Below, piece after piece: positions 1 through 11,100 of a stretch of DNA of 64,000 bases. The notes below the pieces were generated by a model. That model worked only from the letters and a program-made list of their open reading frames with translations, made no database searches and was not told the DNA's origin. Position 1 is the first letter of the stretch, and each line of letters starts with the position of its first letter. The translations under genes were made by a program, and so were the position numbers. The stretch comes from Ceratodon purpureus (Eukaryota; Streptophyta; Bryopsida; Pseudoditrichales; Ditrichaceae): NCBI GenBank assembly GCA_014871385.1, contig CM026429.1, positions 14,371,979 to 14,435,978 of the forward strand, written 5' to 3'.

Positions 1-3000
1 GAGAAGACAGCCGATGTCACTGAGGAGATCAAGGCTGACTGGAGCCCGTGTTGGCAAAAAGTTAATGATGCTTTTGAAGATGAGCTCTTGGCCGACCCGG
101 ATTGGAAGGAGTTCTCTGGGAAGATGTTCTATGTCTGGGAAGGTAACCATCGCCTTGCCGCATGGTACAGACATATCAACAAGCATCACAGCGACGATCC
201 AGCGTGGCACATCTCTGTGCATTGCATTGTTCTTGACCCTCGCGGTCATGTTGGAAACCTTCTTCATGCCATGCATGACATTAATTGGTAAGAATTAACT
301 CTCTCTACTTTGTCTACACCTCTTGAACGCCGATTGAACTTGTACTTTATGCTTATTATTAACTTACGTCTATTTGTACAGGTCAACGGAAAATGATCAC
401 GTGAAGAGTAATATTCCGGCAAAACTTTATCGTATTCGCTCCTTTGGTGTGATGAAATTGGAGGAATTCAAGGATCTGCTTTCACCACAGAAGTATGCTT
501 TAGCATTGAATCACAAACCAGCTACTCCATCCTGGTTTACATTGCCAACAAAAGTATTCATCGCTTTTCTTTATCGGGTAAGCACTCATTCCTCCCCCCC
601 CGACGCTTCCATTCGGCAATTGATTTACGGTGCTTCATATAGTTCCTCTAACATTGCTTTGTGTTCCAGCGAGAAATTGTGGTAGCTTCTGACGAAGCTG
701 CCAGAATCTACAAGGAGAAAACACCCATTGAAGAACAAACCGCGACTGGTATTTGGGATGCCATGAATGCGGCTTCAAACAACATGGTGGAATCGATTAA
801 GAGGAAGGACTTCACCAAGTACTTGGCAATTGCAAATCCCAAGAATGGAGACGACTTCCTCAACGAAGTGAGACCCTCATCGTGCCTGAGTTCACTATTT
901 TGTATCACAACAACATTTACGTATTCTTTTTTTCTAAAACTCCTGTACTTATTGCAGATTAATCGGCATTTCAGTGACTTCTCAAAACCTGAGATGTCAC
1001 TTGATAAGCTCCAGAAGATTGTTCCAGCGGCCGTTGAGGCCAAGTACAAGGCTCGTTGGTTGAGGTGGTGGAACTCATCTCTGAGTTCCCGATTGTCTTA
1101 CAGATTTCCACCACTTGAATTCAAGGATACCGAATTTGACCCATGGTTGAATAAGGCCTCATTCTGGGCTGGGGTACAATTTCTTAAAAAACCTTTCCCA
1201 TTACATTACGCATTACTCTCTTCGTCGATTCTTTCTCATTGCTAATTAATTGAATTCTGAATTACAGTTGGAGGAAGCCGTTATTAACACATTCGAGGAC
1301 ATATGCAAGACGGAGAACATCGTTATCAATTGGAAGGCCTTTCCGGAAGTACAAGAGCCGGGCGATTTTGTGGAGAGTTCACGTATTCTCTTGTGGGACA
1401 AGGCCTTCCCTACGTTCATTGGAAAATCGGCAGATAAGCCCTTCGACAAGAAGTCCATTTTTGCTAAATTTCCTGGAACCGCTCAGGTTGTCAAGCGGGT
1501 TACTTACCGGTACGATACATTCCTTTTAATCAGATTCAAATTCCATAACGAGGTCTCTTTATCTCTTTGATACTAACCTTCTACATATTGGTTTACATAG
1601 ATACTTCAAGCGAATGCTTCTTCTGAAGGGGGCAATCAAGGTTCAGCAGCTCCCCAACTACTTCCTTGCTTGGACGGAGAAAACCTCGGACCAGTGTATC
1701 TATTCTCCCCAACAGTTGAAAAGGTACAAAGCTCCTCACTTGCTTGAAGGATGCTGGTATCTTGATTGCTCTCGTGGTTTCACGATTGACTCAGAGGTAG
1801 ACGTCAAGACTCTACACGATGGGGGTGAGGTTGTGGTGGAGGACTCCGTGGATGATGCAGAAGGTCGTGAAGGAGAGCAGGATCAGTCTTCTGCTCCACC
1901 ACCGAAGAGAGGGAGAGGAAGGCGACTGAAATCTCTGCGTTCTCGGTCGGAGGCATCACAGCAAACTGGTGCGGAGTCTTCCGCGCCAGCTGAGAAGGCA
2001 CCAGAGCCGTCTCCGGGTGTTGTCGTTACCAACCCTTCTCCAGCTTCTTCGCCGGCTCCTTCATCGATTAGTGCTTCGGAGATCACCAGAGGTCTCCTTC
2101 AGCAGAGGAAGGCCAAACTATATCCTCAAACAACTTCTTCCGCTGGAGCTTTGATTTCCACACATGTTTCCGTCTTCAACTCATCTGTGGATTCCATGTT
2201 ACGGCGAAATAGGAGACAGGAGAGAAAAGGTGGCGACCCGGATTGGATCAAGACTCAAGACTTCATTCGCAAGGTTTGTTCCTATATTTTGACATTTAAT
2301 GGATTCTGCCACCTCTACTCGCTATGTAGTTACTAACTCTGCTTTCTTGTTTCCTCAAGTTTGGAGCAGGCCGCGAAAACATTGTTGGGGACCGGTGCAA
2401 ACAAGAGGACCATCTGGGAGTCGATTTGATCATTGCCGACATCCCTGAGAATCTTCCCGTCCCATCCGTTTCCGTTCCCCCCACGAGTATTCCGCCTTGG
2501 AACTCTCGCTACAAGGATTATTTGTACGACATCTTCCATTTTGCAGATGATTTCCTGCAGAAAGATGGTGCCATCTGCCTCATCTACAACACTGATCAGA
2601 AGCTGGCTAAGGATATCGAGGAAGAAGCTGCTAATGGTGGATACGTGCTGTTCAAGGACTGGTGGGGTGTCAATGTACTCGGCCTGACTTCTCCTACGAA
2701 CCCCGAGAACTTGGTACTTTTCCTGAACATGCCCTTCTCTTCGCTTACTGATAACCCTTCCGCTTCATTTTACTCACTGGTTTTGCTTGACTGCAGACTA
2801 TGCGATTCTGGATTCGCGTCTACGTTCGTAGTGGCAGTACTTTCTCCTTCCAGACGAAGAAGGAAGACCTGATACATGGGCTCCTCAACATTACCGAGAG
2901 TGATGCCATTTTCAACTAGACCGATGTGGATTCGCAGCTCATGAATGGGGAGGTGCCGTGGAGAGGCCCAAGGGAGAAATCCATCGAGATGATGCAGGGC

Positions 3001-3676
3001 ATACTTGAGGAGCTGTCGAAGCCCGGCGACATAGTTGTTGATTGGAATGCTGGGACAGGTAACTCTTCATGCATATCTTTGCTGAATTATTCTTCTCGTT
3101 TTTACCACAGTTTCTCATTTCTTTGTATCTCTCCGAGTTTCAGGAGCCTCCATCAAGGCTGCCCAGGCTACTGGTCGCCACATTCTCGCTTTTGAGGAGG
3201 ACGAAGCCATATTCAACGCCCTTCTCAAACCATCCGCCATGGGCCCTCCTAAACATCCAAGGCCGGCAGCAACAGACGAAGCGCCTCCAAAGAGACCAAG
3301 ACCTGATAAGTGGTGTAAGTCTTCTATTCTTTGTTCAAATTATCCATGCGTTACTTGTCTTTGCAGCTCTACGTACTCGATGTAACCACAGTCGGTTCTC
3401 TATTGCAGAGTAGTTTCAGCAACACCTCCACGTGGGCCAACATCAGTGTCCACTCCATCCTGGCGTCTTCATTCCAGCCCGATTCAGCCTTTCATACTTC
3501 CGGACTACGCAGAGGACTTAGCACAGGCGTTTCAATCTGGAGCCCTTACATATGTTCCTAGTCGGCCAACTACTTTTGATCCCAGGGCCCTTCTATTCGT
3601 CGATGACGAGGCGGTAGAAGGAGATTCAGAGTCATCTAGTTCTGAGAGTGAAAGTAGCGACTGTAGCATGTTGTGA
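1..3676 (+). CDS. ParB-like / DNA N4-N6 methyltransferase-like protein, 5' partial, ten exons, one in-frame TAG
   Basis: Role unknown; possibly a DNA-modifying or DNA-binding protein. Exons that join with matching phases are 1-287, 382-577, 670-867, 958-1173, 1268-1509, 1601-2273, 2360-2713, 2797-3058, 3144-3314 and 3411-3676. They total 2865 nt, exactly 955 codons. Exon 1 encodes WEGNHRLAAW, like the GxHR box of ParB N-terminal domains. Exon 6 carries a Pro/Ser-rich linker with an AT-hook-like KRGRGRR. Exon 7 has DLIIADIPENLP where beta-class methylases carry DPPY. Exons 8-9 have VVDWNAGTGASIKAAQATGR, matching the AdoMet motif I (FxGxG then GR) that follows motif IV in that class. An in-frame TAG at 2917-2919 precedes motif I. 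The catalytic DPPY is degraded, so activity is doubtful. The tail is acidic and Ser-rich. ParB plus methylase fusions are known from phages and plasmids; the assignment here is by motif only. Confidence 0.6.
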
Positions 3677-4129
3677 GTTTGAAGGAGGCTTCGGTCTATT
3701 GTTGTTTTCATTTGCTTTGATTTGATTTGATTTAATTGGAGTTCATTGCGTAATCCTTCGTCTACTCTACTACCCTGAATCTATACTTGTTACGATTCTC
3801 ATTTCCAAATCGTCTCCTCCTATGTAGAGGACGGAATGTCACAACCGTAATGCTCAAAATATAATATGAAGAATGAAATGTTACAAAAGAAATGCTCAAA
3901 ATTGAAATTGCGCTGTAACTTATATTTTAACCATTCAAAATCCCACATTTCCTAACCATGTTACATATTCTTGACTTGGTGTACATCTTGGTTTCGGCTA
4001 CTCCATTATTCTACACGAACTCAGAAATATTCCACGAACTTTTAAGACCATCTCTTTTAGTTGGTTTCGAGTTGTCTTATTCCTAAATCCTAAGGATTGT
4101 CTTCGAACACCCCGCTATACTTCACAGTA
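3677..4129. other. Intergenic, AT-rich, no gene seen
   Basis: This is the 3' flank of the methyltransferase-like gene. It holds a run of short TTGATTTGA-type repeats near 3720 and the near-repeated phrase AATGCTCAAAAT (about 3850 and 3890). No coding signal is visible. Confidence 0.6.
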
Positions 4130-4501
4130 CTAATCCTTCGGAGGATATACAGTCCAACTCTTGTCCATATTAAACCAGCAAGTTTCGCCATCCGATATGA
4201 TCACTTCGGGCAGCTGAACAACTGGATTCTCATCGACGTTCGATAGCAAGGGATACGGGATTAGGGACAACTCCATAATACGGAGAAGCTCATTGGTACA
4301 AAGCACTGTCCAACGCCATTCACCTTCACCAACATGGAGGCTTCCGATGTGCCTAAACGGTGGCAGGTCCATGCCTCGTTCCCTGGCGCGCTCCACCTCC
4401 AGCAGCCACGGCCGCAGCTCCTCATAACTCGCCGGTGCCTTTGGGGGCAAACCTACAGCCGCTCTCGTCCTCCTGGATCTCGCATTACACACCTTCGGCA
4501 T
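4130..4501 (-). CDS. Hypothetical protein, 123 aa
   Basis: I do not recognise this protein. The frame starts at an ATG at 4501 and ends in WTVYPPKD. Its composition is protein-like, with the charged stretch YEELRPWLLEVERARERGMD and a Trp-rich GEGEWRWTVL segment, and it is richer in GC than the DNA on either side. A possible splice acceptor (TTTAG) lies just upstream on the minus strand, so it could be the last exon of a longer gene or a fragment carried by a mobile element. No domain or partner can be named. Confidence 0.35.
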   Translation of the reverse strand: MPKVCNARSRRTRAAVGLPPKAPASYEELRPWLLEVERARERGMDLPPFRHIGSLHVGEGEWRWTVLCTNELLRIMELSLIPYPLLSNVDENPVVQLPEVIISDGETCWFNMDKSWTVYPPKD

Positions 4502-5153
4502 CGCGCAACACACTAAATTGTTGTAGTCTTAAAACGTTCCACGCAAGCCTACAAATTGACCCCCCCAAACTCCATCGCTACCTTCGCATACAGCACAGAA
4601 TGCCAAGGACTGTATGACTATCCTAATACGCCACCTAGAGACAAGCTCAAGAAACCAAGAGTGACCTCCTTCTCTGGAACCCAGCTTACCAAGTGTTGTT
4701 TGATGATGAAAATCTCCTACTTGTATCACTCAAATGAAGATGCTTTGCTGCCTAGGAAGAGAGAGTAATCTTCGATGAAGACAAGGACTCTGACAAGGTA
4801 TATCTTGGATTCAGTAGTTAAGATAATATACACGAATTTTGAAATATTCCAGGAAGTTTTCAAACCATGCCTCCTTTACGTTCTTTCAAATTTGTTTTTT
4901 CCCTTGTGCATTTACATAATCCTATGAAAGAATTACTTGTTTGATCTAAAACTCAACGCCTGATCATTGTATCTTGCCTAAACCCATGACAAATCTAAAG
5001 GAATGTATGCATGACGTCAGCATGACATCAGCCCTAATTTGTATCTTTGAGAACAAACGTAATAAATTCTTACCAGAGGTAATCCTAATTTCCACGGTAA
5101 TATACTCTTTTTCTAAAAAAAGTGTCTAAATTAAGCCTTAATTTAGTAATTTT
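4502..5153. other. Intergenic, no supported gene
   Basis: Short frames on both strands lack coding character. The segment leads into the dispersed repeat that borders the 171-bp array. Confidence 0.5.
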
Positions 5154-8100
5154 CCACGGTTGTAGGGTCTACTTTGCCTTTGAAAATTTTGCTAATTGTC
5201 AATTCTGTGCTCTCCATTCTGCGCTCACCGCTCTCCGCTCTACGCTCTCCGCTCACGTACGAACTTTCCCCCGAATGCGCCTTGGCGGAGCCAGCTCCCC
5301 TTGGGTCAACCTCCGCCCAATCTTTCTCCAATGCCTCAGGCGCGACCTCGAGGGCTGCAGTAGTGGCTCCCTCCCACGCAATCTCCCCCACCTCCAGGGG
5401 GAGTGTCGGCTCCGAATGCGCCTTGGCGGAGCCAGCTCCCCCCGGGTCAACCTCCGCCCTGTCTCCCTCCAATGCCTCAGGCGCGACCTCGAGGGCCGCA
5501 GCCATGGCCTCCGCCACCTTGCTCTCTGCAGTAGTGGCTGCCTCCCACGCAATCTCCCCCACCTCCAGGGGGAGTGTCGGCTTCGAATGCGCCTTGGCGG
5601 AGCCAGCTCCCCCCGGGTCAACCTCCGCCCAATCTCCCTCCAATGCCTCTAACACGACCACGAGGGCCGCGGCCATGGCCTCCGCCACCTTGCTCTCTGC
5701 AGCAGTGGCAGCCTCCCCCGCAATCTCCCCTACCTCTAGGGGGAGTGTCGGCTCCGAATGCGCCTTGGCGGAGCCAGCTCCCCCCGGGTCAACCTCCGCC
5801 CAATCTCCCTCCAATGCCTCTGGCACGACCACGAGGGCCGCGGCCATGGCCTCCGCGACCTTGCTCTCTGCAGCAGTGGCTGCCTCCCCCGCAATCTCCC
5901 TCTCCTCCAGGGGGAGTGTCGGCTCCGAATGCGCCTTGGCGGAGCCAGCTCCCCCCGGGTCAACCTCCGCCCAATCTCCCTCCAATGCCTCAGGCACGAC
6001 CACGAGGGCCGCGGCCATTGCCTCCGCGACCTTGCTCTCTGCAGCAGTGGCTGCCTCCCCCGCAATCTCCCTCTCCTCCAGGGGGAGTGTCGGCTCCGAA
6101 TGCGCCTTGGCAGAGCCAGCTCCCCCCGGGTCAACCTCCGCCCAATCTCCCTCCAATGCCTCTGGCACGACCACGAGGGCCGCGGCCATGGCCTCCGCGA
6201 CCTTGCTCTCTGCAGCAGTGGCAGCCTCCCACGCAATCTCCCCCACCTCTAGGAGGAGTGTCGGCTCCGAATGCGCCTTGGCGGAGCCAGCTCCCCCCGG
6301 GTCAACCTCCGCCCAGTCTCCCTCCAATGCCTCTAGCACGACCACGAGGGCCGCGGCCCTGGCCTCCGCCACCTTGCTCTCTGCTGTAGTTGCAGCCTCC
6401 CCCGCAATCTCCCCCACCTCCAGGGGGAGTGTCGGCTCCGAATGCGCCTTGGCGGAGCCAGCTCCCCCCGGGTCAACCTCCGCCCAATCTCCCTCCAATG
6501 CGTCAGGCCCGACCTCGAGGGCCGCAGCCATGGCCTCCGCAACCTTGCTCTCTCCAGCAGTGGCAGCCTCCCACGCAATCTCCCCCACCTCTAGGGGGAG
6601 TGTCGGCTCCGAATGCGCCTTGGCGGAGCCAGCTCCCCCCGGGTCAACCTCCGCCCAGTCTCCCTCCAATGCCTCTAGCACGACCACGAGGGCCGCGGCC
6701 ATGGCCTCCGCGACCTTGCTCTCTGCAGCAGTGGCACCCTCCCCCGCAATCTCCCCTACCTCTAGGGGGAGTGTCGGCTCCGAATGCGCCTTGGCGGAGC
6801 CAGCTCCCCCCGGGTCAACCTCCGCCCAATCTCCCTCCAATGCCTCTGGCACGACCACGAGGGCCGCGGCCATGGCCTCCGCGACCTTGCTCTCTGCAGC
6901 AGTGGCTGCCTCCCCCGCAATCTCCCTCTCCTCCAGGGGGAGTGTCGGCTCCGAATGCGCCTTGGCGGAGCCAGCTCCCCCCGGGTCAACCTCCGCCCAA
7001 TCTCCCTCCAATGCCTCTGGCACGACCACGAGGGCCGCAGCCATTGCCTCCGCGACCTTGCTCTCAGCAGCAGTGGCTGCCTCCCCCGCAATCTCCCTCT
7101 CCTCCAGGGGGAGTGTCGGCTCCGAATGCGCCTTGGCGGAGCCAGCTCCCCCCGGGTCAACCTCCGCCCAATCTCCCTCCAATGCCTCTAACACGACCAC
7201 GAGGGCCGCGGCCATGGCCTCCGCGACCTTGCTCTCTGCAGCAGTGGCTGCCTCCCGCGCAATCTCCCTCTCCTCCAGGGGGAGTGTCGGCTCCGAATGC
7301 GCCTTGGCGGAGCCAGCTCCCCCCGGGTCAACCTCCGCCCAGTCTCCCTCCAATGCCTCTAGCACGACCACGAGGGCCGCGGCCATGGCCTCCGCGACCT
7401 TGCTCTCTGCAGCAGTGGCAGCCTCCCCCGCAATCTCCCCTACCTCTAGGGGGAGTGTCGGCTCCGAATGCGCCTTGGCGGAGCCAGCTCCCCCCGGGTC
7501 AACCTCCGCCCAATCTCCCTCCAATGCCTCTAGCACGACCACGAGGGCCGTGGCCATGGCCTCCGCGACCTTGCTCTCTGCAGCAGATGCTGCCTCCCCC
7601 GCAATCTCCCTCTCCTCCAGGGGGAGTGTCGGCTCCGAATGCGCCTTCACGGAGCCAGCTCCCCCGGGTCAACCTCCGCCCAATCTCCCTCCAATGCCTC
7701 AGGCACGACCACGAGGGCCGCGGCCATGGCCTCCGCGACCTTGCTCTCTGCAGCAGTGGCTGCCTCCCCCGCAATCTCCCTCTCCTCCAGGGGGAGTGTC
7801 GGCTCCAAATGCGCCTTGGCGGAGCCAGCTCCCCCCGGGTCAACCTCCGCCCAATCTCCCTCCAATGCCTCAGGCACGACCACGAGGGCCGCGGCCATTG
7901 CCTCCGCGACCTTGCTCTCTGCAGCAGTGGCTGCCTCCCCCGCAATCTCCCTCTCCTCCAGGGGGAGTGTCGGCTCCGAATGCGCCTTGGCAGAGCCAGC
8001 TCCCCCCGGGTCAACCTCCGCCCAATCTCCCTCCAATGCCTCTGGCACGACCACGAGGGCCGCGGCCATGGCCTCCGCGACCTTGCTCTCTGCAGCAGTG

Positions 8101-11100
8101 GCAGCCTCCCACGCAATCTCCCCCACCTCTAGGAGGAGTGTCGGCTCCGAATGCGCCTTGGCGGAGCCAGCTCCCCCCGGGTCAACCTCCGCCCAGTCTC
8201 CCTCCAATGCCTCTAGCACGACCACGAGGGCCGCGGCCATGGCCTCCGCCACCTTGCTCTCTGCTGTAGTTGCAGCCTCCCCCGCAATCTCCCCCACCTC
8301 CAGGGGGAGTGTCGGCTCCGAATGCGCCTTGGCGGAGCCAGCTCCCCCGGGTCAACCTCCGCCCAATCTCCCTCCAATGCGTCAGGCCCGACCTCGAGGG
8401 CCGCAGCCATGGCCTCCGCGACCTTGCTCTCTCCAGCAGTGGCAGCCTCCCACGCAATCTCCCCCACCTCTAGGGGGAGTGTCGGCTCCGAATGCGCCTT
8501 GGCGGAGCCAGCTCCCCCCGGGTCAACCTCCGCCCAGTCTCCCTCCAATGCCTCTAGCACGACCACGAGGGCCGCGGCCATGGCCTCCGCGACCTTGCTC
8601 TCTGCAGCAGTGGCACCCTCCCCCGCAATCTCCCCTACCTCTAGGGGGAGTGTCGGCTCCGAATGCGCCTTGGCGGAGCCAGCTCCCCCCGGGTCAACCT
8701 CCGCCCAATCTCCCTCCAATGCCTCTGGCACGACCACGAGGGCCGCGGCCATGGCCTCCGCGACCTTGCTCTCTGCAGCAGTGGCTGCCTCCCCCGCAAT
8801 CTCCCTCTCCTCCAGGGGGAGTGTCGGCTCCGAATGCGCCTTGGCGGAGCCAGCTCCCCCCGGGTCAACCTCCGCCCAATCTCCCTCCAATGCCTCTGGC
8901 ACGACCACGAGGGCCGCAGCCATTGCCTCCGCGACCTTGCTCTCAGCAGCAGTGGCTGCCTCCCCCGCAATCTCCCTCTCCTCCAGGGGGAGTGTCGGCT
9001 CCGAATGCGCCTTGGCGGAGCCAGCTCCCCCCGGGTCAACCTCCGCCCAATCTCCCTCCAATGCCTCTAACACGACCACGAGGGCCGCGGCCATGGCCTC
9101 CGCGACCTTGCTCTCTGCAGCAGTGGCTGCCTCCCGCGCAATCTCCCTCTCCTCCAGGGGGAGTGTCGGCTCCGAATGCGCCTTGGCGGAGCCAGCTCCC
9201 CCCGGGTCAACCTCCGCCCAGTCTCCCTCCAATGCCTCTAGCACGACCACGAGGGCCGCGGCCATGGCCTCCGCGACCTTGCTCTCTGCAGCAGTGGCAG
9301 CCTCCCCCGCAATCTCCCCTACCTCTAGGGGGAGTGTCGGCTCCGAATGCGCCTTGGCGGAGCCAGCTCCCCCCGGGTCAACCTCCGCCCAATCTCCCTC
9401 CAATGCCTCTAGCACGACCACGAGGGCCGTGGCCATGGCCTCCGCGACCTTGCTCTCTGCAGCAGATGCTGCCTCCCCCGCAATCTCCCTCTCCTCCAGG
9501 GGGAGTGTCGGCTCCGAATGCGCCTTCACGGAGCCAGCTCCCCCGGGTCAACCTCCGCCCAATCTCCCTCCAATGCCTCAGGCCCGACCTCGAGGGCCGC
9601 GGCCATGGCCTCCGCGACCTTGCTCTCTGCAGCAGTGGTTGCCACCCCCGCAATCTCCCCCACCTCCAGGGGGAGTGTCGGCTCCGAATGCGCCTTGGCG
9701 GAGCCAGCTCCCCTTGGGTCAACCTCCGCCCAATCTCCCTCCAATGCCTCAGGCGCGACCTCGAGGGCCGCAGCCATGGCCTCCGCGACCTTGTTCTCTG
9801 CAGTAGTGGCTGCCTCCCACGCAATCTCCCCCACCTCCAGGGGGAGTGTCGGCTTCGAATGCGCCTTGGCGGAGCCAGCTCCCACCGGGTCAACCTCCGC
9901 CCAATGTCCCTCCAATGCCTCTAGCACGACCACGAGGGCCGCGGCCATGGCCTCCGCAACCTTGCTCTCTACAGCAGTGGCAGCCTCCCCCGCAATCTCC
10001 CCTACCTCTAGGGGGAGTGTCGGCTCCGAATGCGCCTTGGCGGAGCCAGCTCCCCCCGGGTCAACCTCCGCCCAATCTCCCTCCAATGCCTCTGGCACGA
10101 CCTCGAGGGCCGCGGCCATGGCCTCCGCGACCTTGCTCACTGCAGCAGTGGCTGCCTCCCCCGCAATCTCCCCTAGCTCTAGGGGGAGTGTGGGCTCCGA
10201 ATGCGCCTTGGCGGAGCCAGCTCCCCCCGGCTCAACCTCCGCCCAATCTCCCTCCAATGCCTCTGGCACGACCACGAGGGCCGCGGCCATGGCCTCCGCG
10301 ACCTTGCTCTCTGCAGCAGTGGCTGCCTCCCCCGCAATCTCCCTCTCCTCCAGGGGGAGTGTGGGCTCCGAATGCACCTTGGCGGAGCCAGCTCCCCCCG
10401 GGTCAACCTCCGCCCAATCTCCCTCGAATACCTCTGGCACGACCACGAGGGCCGCGGCCATTGCCTCCGCGACCTTGCTCTCTCCAGCAGTGGCTGCCTC
10501 CCCTGCAATCTCCCCCACCTCCAGGGGGAGTGTCGGCTCCGAATGCGCCTTGGCGGAGCCAGCTCCCCCGGGGTCAACCTCCGCCCAATCTCCCTCCAAT
10601 GCCTGAGGCCTGACCTCGAGGGCCGCGGCCATGGCCTCCGCCACCTTGCTCTCTGCAGAAGTGGCTGCCACCCCCGCAATCTCCCCCACCTCTAGGGGGA
10701 GTGTCGGCTCCGAATGCGCCTTGGCGGAGCCAGCTCCCCCCGGGTCAACCTCCGCCCAGTCTCCCTCCAATGCCTCAGGCCCGAACTCGAGGGCCGCAGC
10801 CATGGCCTCCGCCACCTTGCTCTCTGCAGTAGTGGCTGCCTCCCACGCAATCTCCCCCACCTCCAGGGGGAGTGTCGGCTCCGAATGCGCCTTGGCGGAG
10901 CCAGCTCCCCCCGGGTCAACCTCCGCCCAATCTCCCTCCAATGCCTCTGGCACGACCACGAGGGCCGCGGCCATGGCCTCCGCGACCTTGCTCTCTGCAG
11001 CAGTGGCTGCCTCCCCTGCAATCTCCACTACCTCTAGGGGGAGTGTCGGCTCCGAATGCGCCTTGGCGGAGCCAGCTCCCCCCGGGTCAACCTCCGCCCA

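Noticed and set aside
5174..8269. Plus-strand frame of 1031 codons through the repeat array, and similar long frames
   Set aside because: They follow from a 171-bp unit lacking stops in that frame. No start context, upstream exon or splice signal supports them, unlike the minus strand.
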